From the NCBI GenBank assembly GCA_035487295.1, contig DATHMH010000042.1, positions 1-64,000 of the forward strand: a DNA stretch of 64,000 nt. The letters are read 5' to 3'. The translations under genes were made by a program, and so were the position numbers. The stretch is from QIAW01 sp035487295. Lineage in GTDB: Bacteria; Acidobacteriota; Terriglobia; Terriglobales; Acidobacteriaceae. Positions 51,870 through 59,519 of this stretch are shown here, piece after piece (position 1 is the first letter of the stretch; each line of letters begins with the position of its first letter). The notes under the pieces were generated by a model. That model had not been told where the DNA came from. It saw only the letters and a program-made list of their open reading frames with translations, and did not search any database.

Positions 51870-52382
51870 TTATTGCCGCACTTTGGTGCGCTCTAACATG
51901 CCCAATCCCCAGAACGTGATCCTGAAGCCGAAAAAGATCAGATTGAGCCCGATCAAAGTCGGCGAGATCAGGCTCCAATTGAATTTCCAGTCCCAAAAGA
52001 ATAGCGGGACGCTAAGCAGCATGAGCGCAATTCCCAATATGATCTTGCGCTTGCTGCTGGCGGGACTTTCTTCCAGAAACTTGGCCAGCGCAGGATTCAG
52101 AACAATGGCCGCAGGGAGCCTGGCTTTGCCGGCATGATCATAAATCTCGCAACGTAAGTTGCTGAATTGCTGCACCCGCAACTCGCAATATTTTTTCGCT
52201 TCTTCGAGTGAATCAAGAATCAGGCAAGCGCTGGGCTCGCCGGCGGGCAGGTATGCGCCTTCCGAATTGGTCTCAATTTCCGAGCGCGCGTCTTTGTGGA
52301 AGACGGCATACTGCCCTGGCTGGATGATCTGCATCCAGCTTGCGGGCCGCCGCTGCGGATCATAGAGCACAACCTCTTGCAT
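51870..52382 (-). CDS. Hypothetical protein with two C-terminal membrane helices
   Basis: ATG 52382 has GGGAG 5 nt upstream, giving 170 aa. The soluble N-terminal part (~115 residues, QEVVLYDPQRRPASW...CLILDSLEEAKKYCELRVQ) is followed by two hydrophobic helices (IILGIALMLLSVPLFFW and LISPTLIGLNLIFFGFRI). No family is recognised. A TATAAT at about 52421-52426 (read on the minus strand) lies about 40 bases upstream of the ATG. Confidence 0.6.
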   Translation of the reverse strand: MQEVVLYDPQRRPASWMQIIQPGQYAVFHKDARSEIETNSEGAYLPAGEPSACLILDSLEEAKKYCELRVQQFSNLRCEIYDHAGKARLPAAIVLNPALAKFLEESPASSKRKIILGIALMLLSVPLFFWDWKFNWSLISPTLIGLNLIFFGFRITFWGLGMLERTKVRQ

Positions 52383-52539
52383 GAATTCTCCCGGGGAACT
52401 GGTTCGAACCAAGGCAAATTATATACACTGTGCCGCGAAGCATCTTGTGGTCGCCTGCGCAGCATAAACTGCCGGCAATGACGGCAAATATCAACTGCAC
52501 TGACTTCCGGCAGCTACCTGGACTACAATAGTTACCGCA

Positions 52540-53448
52540 ATGAAACCCTTGTTTTTCCTAGTCTTTCTGGTTACTGCGGCTTCAATGGCCTCAGCCGCTG
52601 TGCGTAACTGTTCCGCCGGATACGGTGAATACAGTCAGGACCTGCCGGGTGGTTACACCGCCAAACTCTCCCCTGCCGCCGATGATGCTCATGCCGGCCA
52701 GTGCCACGCTGCCATCACTTCCACCGACCAGAAAATCGTGTTTGAAACCTACGGCTACGAGCTTGCGGTAAATCAAATTTCGGGCAAAGACGTCAACGCC
52801 GACGAGAAGCCTGACGCCGTGATTGAGTCGCATCCGCAGAAGGGCCAGTGCTGCTGGAGTTATTACATCGTGTCGCTTGGGGACCCCGCAGGGCTGCTGC
52901 GCCAGATCACGACCTCCGTTCCTCTCACCTTTGAAGACCGCCTGGGCGACGGCAAAATTGAAATCTGGGGGCGCGACAATGCTTTTGATGGAGTGGAAAA
53001 TTTTCCGCACGCCGACTCTCCCTCCCCGCTGGTATTTTTCCGCATGCGCGGCACCGACATTTATGACGTCAGCAGTCTGTTCTGGAGCGAATACGAGCGC
53101 GAGATTACCCAGGCGCGTGATGGATTACCGCGCAGTGTGGCCGAAGACCTGGTGAAGACCGAGAATGACGATCCCAACAAGCCCGGAGGCGGGCATGGCG
53201 GAGGCGAGGGGAGCGGCGACCCGCGCGACCCCAAAGAGATCCGCTTACAACAAGCCAAAGCGACGATACTGGAAATTGCCCTCGACTACCTTTACGCCCA
53301 CCACAGCATGGAGGCATGGAAGACCATCAGCGAAATGTGGCCGCCGCTCGACCGGCAACGCATCCGCCAAGTCATTGTGTCCACACGAATGAAGGGGCTG
53401 ATGGGCGAGATCAATCGGCAACCGAACAACAAAGCTGCTAGCCCCTAG
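52540..53448 (+). CDS. Hypothetical secreted protein
   Basis: The product is 302 aa with a signal peptide (residues 1-19). The domain to about residue 215 has several cysteines (NCSAGYGEYSQDL, GQCCWSYY) and an acidic NADEKPDAVIESH stretch resembling calcium-type loops. A Gly/Asp-rich linker (GGGHGGGEGSGD) precedes a helical C-terminus. The last codons and stop are made by the left arm of a palindromic element. TACAAT at 52524-52529 ends 10 bases before the ATG, so the message may be nearly leaderless. Confidence 0.6.
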   Translation: MKPLFFLVFLVTAASMASAAVRNCSAGYGEYSQDLPGGYTAKLSPAADDAHAGQCHAAITSTDQKIVFETYGYELAVNQISGKDVNADEKPDAVIESHPQKGQCCWSYYIVSLGDPAGLLRQITTSVPLTFEDRLGDGKIEIWGRDNAFDGVENFPHADSPSPLVFFRMRGTDIYDVSSLFWSEYEREITQARDGLPRSVAEDLVKTENDDPNKPGGGHGGGEGSGDPRDPKEIRLQQAKATILEIALDYLYAHHSMEAWKTISEMWPPLDRQRIRQVIVSTRMKGLMGEINRQPNNKAASP

Positions 53449-53521
53449 CCTCTAGCTGTCTCTAGGCGTGGAAGCCGCTCGCGTTTCTACGTTCAAACAC
53501 CGCTAGTAGCTAGAAGCTTCC
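53432..53521. repeat. CTAGCTACTAGC palindromic element, copy 2
   Basis: The left arm AAGCTGCTAGCCCCTAGCC (from 53432) and the right arm CGCTAGTAGCTAGAAGCTTC (to 53521) are inverted. The left arm supplies the final codons and stop of the preceding gene (stop at 53446-53448). Confidence 0.8.
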
Positions 53522-53592
53522 GAAAGCCGTTATCTTTAAAGACACAGCCAGAAGCAAAAAATAGAATCGCTCTATCGTTGATTCCATCCGTT

Positions 53593-53598
53593 TATAAT
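53593..53598 (+). promoter_or_regulatory. -10 box of the moaA transcript
   Basis: A consensus TATAAT at 53593-53598, about 12 bases before the first conserved riboswitch bases. No good -35 is visible. Confidence 0.45.
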
Positions 53599-53610
53599 TG
53601 AACTGATGTT

Positions 53611-53760
53611 TCCGACTGCCGTTGCCTACGGGATACCAGGGCTGCGGTAGCGGTGAGTCTCTTCTAAGCTGCTTGAGGAGGAACTCCGAGGGTGTGAAGG
53701 GAAACTTCTGCGCCTCCCGATATTTGGAAAGGAAACCATCGCCTGTGCCTTGGCCATTTG
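53611..53760 (+). ncRNA. Molybdenum cofactor (Moco) riboswitch
   Basis: The 3' half reads GAGGGTGTGAAG-GGAAA-CTTCTGCGCCTC, a hairpin, followed by CCCGATATTTGGAAAGG. This matches the E. coli moaA leader core (GCGAAGG...CTTCGCCTCCCGTATCTGGAAAGG), with the hairpin, CCTCCCG and TGGAAAGG in the same order. The 5' half (CTACGGGATACCAGGGC..., 53626-53645) plausibly pairs with the CCCGATATTTGG strand. The moaA start lies about 150 bases downstream, consistent with Moco feedback control. Confidence 0.85.
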
Positions 53761-53796
53761 TTTGCGTCTGCCAGCGGTTCTTTCCTTCCATTGAAA

Positions 53797-53887
53797 AAGC
53801 TCCTAGCTTCTAGCCACTAGCTGTTTTTGGGTTTGGATGATGCAAACAGCTCCCATACCCAGGCACAGCTAGTAGCTAGAAGCTTCT
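53797..53887. repeat. CTAGCTACTAGC palindromic element, copy 3, between riboswitch and moaA
   Basis: The left arm AAGCTCCTAGCTTCTAGCC...TGTTTTTGGG (53797-53831) and the right arm CCCAGGCACAGCTAGTAGC...AAGCTTC (53862-53887) are inverted around GATGCAAACAGCTC, the same centre as copy 1. It ends 22 bases before the moaA ATG. Confidence 0.85.
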
Positions 53888-53909
53888 CGACAAAGCTGAA
53901 AGCTGCCTG

Positions 53910-54911
53910 ATGCGCCTCAAGGACAAATTCGGCCGCGCCATCACCGATCTGCGCATCTCGGTCACCGACCGCTGCAACTACAAGTGCGTCTACTGCCGCA
54001 CCGGCAACGAAGGCGCGATCTATGCCGAGTTGCCGCTGGCTGACTATTTGCGGCTGGCGAGCATTTTCGTAGAGCTGGGGATTGAAAAGATCCGTATTAC
54101 CGGCGGCGAGCCGCTGCTGCGTCCGCATCTCACCGATTTCATCCGCCAGGTGGCGCAGTTGCGCATTCGGCACGGCGAAAACGCAGGTCAGCCCATTGAT
54201 ACCGCTATCACCACCAACGGCCACCTGCTGGCAGACTTGGCGCAACCGCTCAAAGATGCCGGCCTGCGCCGCGTGACCGTCAGCATGGACGCGGTTGACC
54301 CCGCCAAGTTCGCGCGCATCACACGCGTGCCGAATGGATTTGAGAACGTGCTATCTGGCATTCGCGCCGCAAAAAAAGCCGGGCTTGGTCCTGTGAAAGT
54401 GAATTGCGTCCTGCTACGGGGCTTTAACGACGACCAGATCGTGGCCTTCGGCAAGTTTGCCCGCGATGAGGAAGTGGTGCTGCGCTTTATTGAATTCATG
54501 CCGCTGGAAGAAGATCGCGTCTGGTCACATGAGATCGTGGTCACACTCGACGAGATTCTGCAGCGCATGAAAGAGTTTCGCCCGCTGGTTGAGATCCCCA
54601 ATGGCTATAGCGAGACCGCGCGCCGCTATCGCTTCGATGATGGCGTTGGCGAGATCGGCATCATCGCGCCGGTATCGCATCCTTTTTGCGGCCACTGCAG
54701 CCGCGTGCGCCTCACCTCCGATGGCAAAATCCGCACCTGCCTGTTTTCCCTCTTCGACCACGACCTCGCCGGCCTGATGCAGCGCGGCGCCTCCGACGGG
54801 CAACTGGCGGCTTTTATTGAATCGGTGATCCAGAAGAAAGAAGCCCGCCACCATATTGGCGAGCCGGATTTTGTCCCTCCGTCGCGAACAATGGTGCACA
54901 TTGGAGGATAG
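53910..54911 (+). CDS. moaA: GTP 3',8-cyclase (molybdenum cofactor synthesis)
   Basis: MoaA is a radical-SAM enzyme that makes 3',8-cH2GTP, the first step of Moco synthesis. The 333-aa product has the N-terminal 4Fe-4S motif CNYKCVYC (~residues 23-30) and ITGGEPLLRPH. The C-terminal second-cluster motif is CGHCSRVRLTSDGKIRTC (~265-282). The final GG found in MoaA is present (VHIGG). There is no strong ribosome site right before the ATG; the leader carries a Moco riboswitch and a palindromic element. moaC, moaE and other partners are not adjacent. Confidence 0.96.
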   Translation: MRLKDKFGRAITDLRISVTDRCNYKCVYCRTGNEGAIYAELPLADYLRLASIFVELGIEKIRITGGEPLLRPHLTDFIRQVAQLRIRHGENAGQPIDTAITTNGHLLADLAQPLKDAGLRRVTVSMDAVDPAKFARITRVPNGFENVLSGIRAAKKAGLGPVKVNCVLLRGFNDDQIVAFGKFARDEEVVLRFIEFMPLEEDRVWSHEIVVTLDEILQRMKEFRPLVEIPNGYSETARRYRFDDGVGEIGIIAPVSHPFCGHCSRVRLTSDGKIRTCLFSLFDHDLAGLMQRGASDGQLAAFIESVIQKKEARHHIGEPDFVPPSRTMVHIGG

Positions 54912-54998
54912 CTCCGAGCTCGGCTGCTCACGATTTCACAACAATTGCGGTCAGAGGATGACAAAGAATCAGGCCTGGTTCGCATCTAATCCACTGCA

Positions 54999-55886
54999 AT
55001 GCGTTTTGCCGATCTCAAATCTGCGCTGGCGCGCACCTACAACGACCTGAATGGCAATCACACGTTACAGATGGCTGCTGCCCTCTCCTATTACTTTGTG
55101 ATGTCGCTGTTTCCCGCGCTCATCCTGCTCTCTGCGGTGGTAGCTTACCTGCCGGTTCCTGACCTGTTTAACCAGGCCTTGAGCCTGATGAGCCGGTTCG
55201 TTCCGCCCGATAGCATGGGAATCGTCAAGAAGGTGCTGGCCGACGTGGTTACGCCGAACCGCGGGACCTTTCTCTCTGTTGGCATCCTGGGAACGCTGTG
55301 GGCGGCCTCGGGCGGCTTCGTTGCGGCAATCGAAGCATTGAACGTAGCTTATGACGCGGAAGAGACCCGGCCTTTCTGGAAGACCCGGCCGCTGGCCATC
55401 GGGCTCACATTTCTGATTGGCGGGCTGCTGCTGACTGCCCTGGGAGTGATGATCATGGGACCGCGCTTTGGAGAGTGGCTGGCGGCCCGAACGCACCTGT
55501 CTAACCTGTATACGATCATCTGGCCCTATGTGCACTGGAGCATCGCCGTGGGGTTCACGGTTCTCGCGATTGAGGCGCTCTACTTTCTGGGCCCCAACGT
55601 CAAGCAGCGCTTCCTGGCCACACTGCCAGGGGCGGTTTTGGCCGTGGTCACCTGGATCGGCTTGTCGTATCTGTTGGGGATTTACTTCCGGTCATTCGCA
55701 AATTTCAACAAAACCTACGGCAGCCTGGGAGCGGCGGTGGCCCTCATGGTCTGGCTCTACTGGACCAGCTTCGGCATGCTGATTGGCGCCGAACTCAACG
55801 CGGAGTTGGCCAAGGTAAGCAAAGCCGGCAAGATTCCCGAGCAGGAGCAGCCACCGCCAATTACTACGATCAAGCTCTCGGCCTGA
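54999..55886 (+). CDS. YihY/BrkB family membrane protein
   Basis: The product is 295 aa with six hydrophobic helices. The BrkB-family start (HTLQMAAALSYYFVMSLFPALILLSA) and the C-terminal NKTYGSLGAAVALMVWLYWTS with GAELNAEL are clearly recognisable. The function is uncertain; the family was once mis-annotated as ribonuclease BN. It lies 87 bases after moaA on the same strand and may be co-transcribed. Confidence 0.92.
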   Translation: MRFADLKSALARTYNDLNGNHTLQMAAALSYYFVMSLFPALILLSAVVAYLPVPDLFNQALSLMSRFVPPDSMGIVKKVLADVVTPNRGTFLSVGILGTLWAASGGFVAAIEALNVAYDAEETRPFWKTRPLAIGLTFLIGGLLLTALGVMIMGPRFGEWLAARTHLSNLYTIIWPYVHWSIAVGFTVLAIEALYFLGPNVKQRFLATLPGAVLAVVTWIGLSYLLGIYFRSFANFNKTYGSLGAAVALMVWLYWTSFGMLIGAELNAELAKVSKAGKIPEQEQPPPITTIKLSA

Positions 55887-55888
55887 TT

Positions 55889-55920
55889 AATTTACGATTT
55901 TCGATTTTTGATTTGCGATT
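55889..55920. repeat. TTTACGATTTTCGATT word repeat
   Basis: AATTTACGATTTTCGATTTT then TGATTTGCGATT immediately follows the YihY gene; same family as 63300-63393 and 46957-46990. Confidence 0.6.
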
Positions 55921-55925
55921 GATAA

Positions 55926-56025
55926 AAAGCTAACTAGTTACGAGCTTCTAGCTGTTTTTGAGCACGGGAAGATTTAAGTCATCTTTCACAGTCGATCACA
56001 GCTAGTGGCTGGGAGCTAGAAGCTT
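55926..56025. repeat. CTAGCTACTAGC palindromic element, copy 4
   Basis: The left arm AAGCTAACTAGTTACGAGC...GCTGTTTTTG (55926-55960) and the right arm CACAGCTAGTGGCTGGGAGC...AAGCTT (55996-56025) lie between convergent genes. Confidence 0.75.
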
Positions 56026-56031
56026 GCTTTC

Positions 56032-57078
56032 CTACGAATGCGGAATTGCGTAATAGCCGCGTCTTGCCTGCACTTTGTAACCATCCTTGCCGTTAGTGTG
56101 GATTTCGATCTTGCGGAAGGTCCCGTCTTTTTTGCCATTGATTGGGGTATAGCCGATGCCGTACTGGGTGCGCAGCTCTGAGGCGATCTGGTCGAATGCG
56201 GTCTTCAGGTTTTCCGGCCTGCCGATCTCAAAGACCCGGCCGCCGGTTTCTTCGGTAACTTTTCTCATGTATCCTTCGCCGCGGTTGCCGTAGATGCCTC
56301 CTGTAAACAGAAGCACATAACAGATGACATCCGCCTTCTGGGCGCTCTCTACCGCTTCGTTGAGGCGCACCTTGCTGCCTTCGTCGATGCCATCGGTCAT
56401 GACGATCAGGGCTTTGCGTCCGACTTCGCGTGAGAGCTTTTCATCGGCGGCCAGGTAAATACCGTCATACAGCGCGGTGCTTCGCGGGTTCGAGGAGCCG
56501 GGGAACGGCCCTCGCGCGATGGTGGGCGACCCGGGCGCCTCGATCACGCGCGCTTTCTCCATGGCGCGCCTGAGCTCGCGGGCTGAAGAAGTGAAATCCT
56601 GCTCCAGGTTCACGTCAACATCGAAGGTCATAAAAAACGCCAGGTCTTTCGGAGTCAGGACCTGGTTGAGGAAGGCCCCTCCGACTTCTTTTTCAGCAGG
56701 AATCACCTGCCCCATACTGCCGCTGGTATCCATCAGGATTCCCAGGGTCAGGGGCTGATCGGTCTCGGCGGCGAAATACTTGATGTTTTGCTTGACGCCG
56801 TCCTCGGTGAGGGCAAAGTCTTCTCTCTTGAGGCCGGGTATCAATGCGCCGTGTTTGTCTTTTACGTTACAGTACACATTGACCACGTCCACATTGACCT
56901 TCAGGGTCTCCATGGATTGGTCTTGCTCCCCCTGAGCAGGTTGCGCCTGGGTCGATGGACTTTGGGCAGTGCTGCCCTGGGCGGGTTGCCCGGCAGCCCA
57001 GACCATAGGGCCAATAAGCAATAGGCACCAAAGATGCAGCACCCTGGTGCAGCGGCGTGAGAGGCGTACCAGTACCAT
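56032..57078 (-). CDS. Secreted VWA-domain protein with canonical MIDAS
   Basis: The product is 348 aa with a signal peptide (~residues 1-30) and a Gln/Pro/Ser-rich spacer. A short VNVDVVNVYCNVKDKHG strand module (~60-105) precedes the VWA domain. Its MIDAS is intact: DTSGSMGQV (~residue 117) and a later VMTDGIDEGS (~230). Proteins of this layout are abundant and usually functionally undefined in acidobacteria. It is divergent from a second VWA protein, with a 118-base shared promoter region. Confidence 0.88.
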   Translation of the reverse strand: MVLVRLSRRCTRVLHLWCLLLIGPMVWAAGQPAQGSTAQSPSTQAQPAQGEQDQSMETLKVNVDVVNVYCNVKDKHGALIPGLKREDFALTEDGVKQNIKYFAAETDQPLTLGILMDTSGSMGQVIPAEKEVGGAFLNQVLTPKDLAFFMTFDVDVNLEQDFTSSARELRRAMEKARVIEAPGSPTIARGPFPGSSNPRSTALYDGIYLAADEKLSREVGRKALIVMTDGIDEGSKVRLNEAVESAQKADVICYVLLFTGGIYGNRGEGYMRKVTEETGGRVFEIGRPENLKTAFDQIASELRTQYGIGYTPINGKKDGTFRKIEIHTNGKDGYKVQARRGYYAIPHS

Positions 57079-57196
57079 AAGTGGCCTTTTCTGATAATTT
57101 AACAGTATCTTACTCTTTATGGAGATAATCTAATTAGATGCAGCCATCGAGCTTGGGATTAGGAACCTTAGATTCAGGGGCCAAGGGACACTGTCT

Positions 57197-58471
57197 ATGA
57201 ACGCCAGACCATTCGCACTTCTACTACTGGTTGTTGCCATTCTTTTTGTACCTGCATATCCGCAAACACAATCGGCACAGCAGGATATACCGGACGCTCC
57301 TCAACCTAATAAGCCTGTTTCTGCCTTCCCGGCCAATACAGCGCCTGCTCCCAAGAGCGGCGACCGCCCTTTACCCCCTCCCGAAGAGCAACCCCTTCCG
57401 CCTCCTCCAACGGAAAGCGCGAAAACCATGCCCAACTCGAATCGGCCGACAAGCGCTGACAGCAATTCGCGCAATGAGCTCCCTACGTTCCACAAATCGG
57501 TTGACTTTGTCGTGGTGCCAGTCACGGTGAAAGATTCCGACGGGCGGCTGGTGGAAGGCCTGCTCAAAAAAGACTTCTCTGTGCTGGAAGACGGTGAATC
57601 GGAAAAAATCAGCTTTTTCGACAGCGAACCCTTCCCGCTTTCAGTGGCAGTGGTGCTCGATTCCAACTTGTCGGAGCAGACCATGCGCAAGGTCCGGGAA
57701 ACTTTACCCTCCCTGGCCGGGGCGTTCAGCGATTTCGATGAAGTCGGAGTATTTTCTTACGGGAATACTGTAAACGCGCGCATGGATTTCAGCGGCGCTG
57801 GAGGAGAATTAGAGACCGCGTTGCGCCACTCGCAGCTCGATGCAAACGGAAACTATATCTCCGGACGCCCCAATGGACCTCCGGTAGTTTCCGGGCCCAT
57901 GACCGGGACGGCAAGCCCGTCGGTCAACGGCCATCCCTTTGATCCCGGCGTGCCGCACGTGACCAATTACCGGCAGGAATCGAGCGTGCTCAACGACGCG
58001 ATCCTGGCCGCAGCCATGGCGCTGTCAAAACGCGACCGCGCCCGCCGCAAGCTTATCTTTGTCATCAGCGACGGCCTGGAAAAGGGCAGCAATGCCAGCT
58101 ACGGCGATGTGCTCAAGGTCCTGCTGTCGAATGAGATTGCCGTATACGCCATTGGCGTGGATTCAGCCGCCATTCCCGGCTATAACACCCTGCAAAACGT
58201 CCGTATTCCCCGTATGGGATCGGGCAATATCCTGCCGAAATACGTATCGGCTACGGGCGGGGATGTGTTCGCCGAATTCACCAAAGACGCAATCGAGCAG
58301 GCATACTCGCGGCTGACGGAGGAGGCCCGCAATCAATACACGCTGGGTTATACAACGCGCGCCACAGCGGCCAATAATTACCGCAGCATTGACGTACGCG
58401 TGCACCGCCCGGGGTTGATTGTCCGCGCCAAGGATGGTTATTATCCGCTGCCCCCCGAGCGCCAGCAGTAA
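57197..58471 (+). CDS. Secreted VWA-domain protein with degenerate MIDAS
   Basis: The product is 424 aa with a signal peptide (~1-24) and a long Pro-rich spacer (~25-90). The strand module FVVVPVTVKDSDGRLVEGLLKKDFSVLEDG is followed by a VWA domain whose metal site reads DSNLSEQ, lacking the first Ser of D-x-S-x-S. VISDGLEKGSN and GYTTRATAANNYRSIDVRVHRPGLIVRAKDGYY complete the fold. The relative at 56032-57078 keeps an intact site. Metal binding here is doubtful. Confidence 0.85.
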   Translation: MNARPFALLLLVVAILFVPAYPQTQSAQQDIPDAPQPNKPVSAFPANTAPAPKSGDRPLPPPEEQPLPPPPTESAKTMPNSNRPTSADSNSRNELPTFHKSVDFVVVPVTVKDSDGRLVEGLLKKDFSVLEDGESEKISFFDSEPFPLSVAVVLDSNLSEQTMRKVRETLPSLAGAFSDFDEVGVFSYGNTVNARMDFSGAGGELETALRHSQLDANGNYISGRPNGPPVVSGPMTGTASPSVNGHPFDPGVPHVTNYRQESSVLNDAILAAAMALSKRDRARRKLIFVISDGLEKGSNASYGDVLKVLLSNEIAVYAIGVDSAAIPGYNTLQNVRIPRMGSGNILPKYVSATGGDVFAEFTKDAIEQAYSRLTEEARNQYTLGYTTRATAANNYRSIDVRVHRPGLIVRAKDGYYPLPPERQQ

Positions 58472-58699
58472 CGAAGAGGTTTCATAGAATCATCGATTTT
58501 GGACACAACCTGTGCATCAGGCGCAATACGTGTGGTATAAAAACATATTTGGTTCTGGCATCATTCTCCAGGTTTTTAAGTGCGGTAAGCGGTTCTCCGC
58601 GCCAACTTACTCTTCCTATGCAAGTTATGCCCAGCCCATTGAGCCGGGACGCAAGGCAAGGGTCTGGGCGCCAATTTATGGTGAAGGTCGGAAACGGCA
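58472..58699 (+). promoter_or_regulatory. Leader of mglA with a long stem-loop
   Basis: The 228-base leader contains GCCCAG-CCC (58628-58636) pairing with GGG-T-CTGGGC (about 58660-58669). Inside is a GCC / GGC hairpin with the loop GGGACGCAA (about 58643-58657). The same GCC-GGGACGYAA-GGC hairpin occurs near 9452-9466. It shares GGGACGCAA with c-di-GMP-I riboswitches, but the rest of that riboswitch is not evident. Confidence 0.35.
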
Positions 58700-59284
58700 T
58701 TGAGTTTCATTAACTTCGCGGCCCGCGAAATCAATTGCAAAATCGTTTACTACGGCGCCGGTCTTGGGGGCAAGACGACGAACCTGCAGTACGTCTACGA
58801 CAAGACCAATGACAAAGCCAAGGGCAAGATGATCTCCCTGGCGACAGAAACCGACCGCACCCTGTTCTTCGATTTTCTGCCGCTCGATCTTGGCACCGTG
58901 CGCGGATTCAAGACCCGCTTTCACCTGTATACCGTCCCCGGACAGGTCTTCTACGATGCCAGCCGCAAGCTCATTCTGCGTGGCGTGGACGGCGTAGTAT
59001 TCGTGGCCGACTCGCAGGAAGAACGCATGGACGCCAACGTCGAAGCCCTGGAAAATCTTCACAGCAACCTCAGGGAACACGGCTACGATCTGGCAAAAAT
59101 TCCCTATGTTCTCCAACTCAACAAGCGCGACCTTCCCACCGCCCTGCCGGTCGAAAGCCTCAAAAAAGAGCTGATGCGCAAAGCTGAACCCGTCTATGAA
59201 GCCATCGCCTTTCAGGGCAACGGCGTCTTTGAAACCCTGAAAGAAATCGCCCGCCAGGTCCTGGTTGAACTGAAGAAGGGCTAG
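58700..59284 (+). CDS. mglA: MglA-type small GTPase
   Basis: The product is 194 aa; the start is TTG 58700 because MSFINFAAREINCKIVYYG is the conserved family N-terminus. The P-loop is GAGLGGKTTN (~residue 20), the switch region DLGTVRGFKTRFHLYTVPGQ, and the base-recognition LNKRDLP. MglA sets the leading pole in Myxococcus motility and is widespread in acidobacteria. Its GAP partner MglB (Roadblock) is not adjacent. The leader has a stem-loop described separately. Confidence 0.93.
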   Translation: MSFINFAAREINCKIVYYGAGLGGKTTNLQYVYDKTNDKAKGKMISLATETDRTLFFDFLPLDLGTVRGFKTRFHLYTVPGQVFYDASRKLILRGVDGVVFVADSQEERMDANVEALENLHSNLREHGYDLAKIPYVLQLNKRDLPTALPVESLKKELMRKAEPVYEAIAFQGNGVFETLKEIARQVLVELKKG

Positions 59285-59287
59285 AGT

Positions 59288-59324
59288 AAAACAGTACTCA
59301 GTACTCTGTTGTCAGTACTCAGTT
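59288..59324. repeat. AGTACTCAGTACTC word repeat
   Basis: CAGTACTCAGTACTCTGTTG then TCAGTACTCAG, the GAGTACTGA variant in reverse orientation, directly after the mglA stop. Confidence 0.65.
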
Positions 59325-59519
59325 GGCGTCTTCATAACCCTCGAGAGTGTGGAATAAACCGGGGGTTGCCCACATGCGCGGCCAAGCGCGTGCGGGAAAG
59401 TGGCTCTATGAAGTCACACGAAAGTGGCCCTTGTAAATACCACTCTGCCCCTTTAGTTTTCTTTGATCTGAGAACATATTCCTCAAATGTGCCGAAATAC
59501 TGCGCACGTTAGGATCACA

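Noticed and set aside
52395..52415. GGTTCGAACC resembling a tRNA T-arm
   Set aside because: No cloverleaf can be built around it; it lies between a promoter-like box and a start codon.
58600..58690. c-di-GMP-I riboswitch upstream of mglA
   Set aside because: GGGACGCAA is present, but the GCANAGGGCAAACC strand and tetraloop are missing, so I list it only as a stem-loop.
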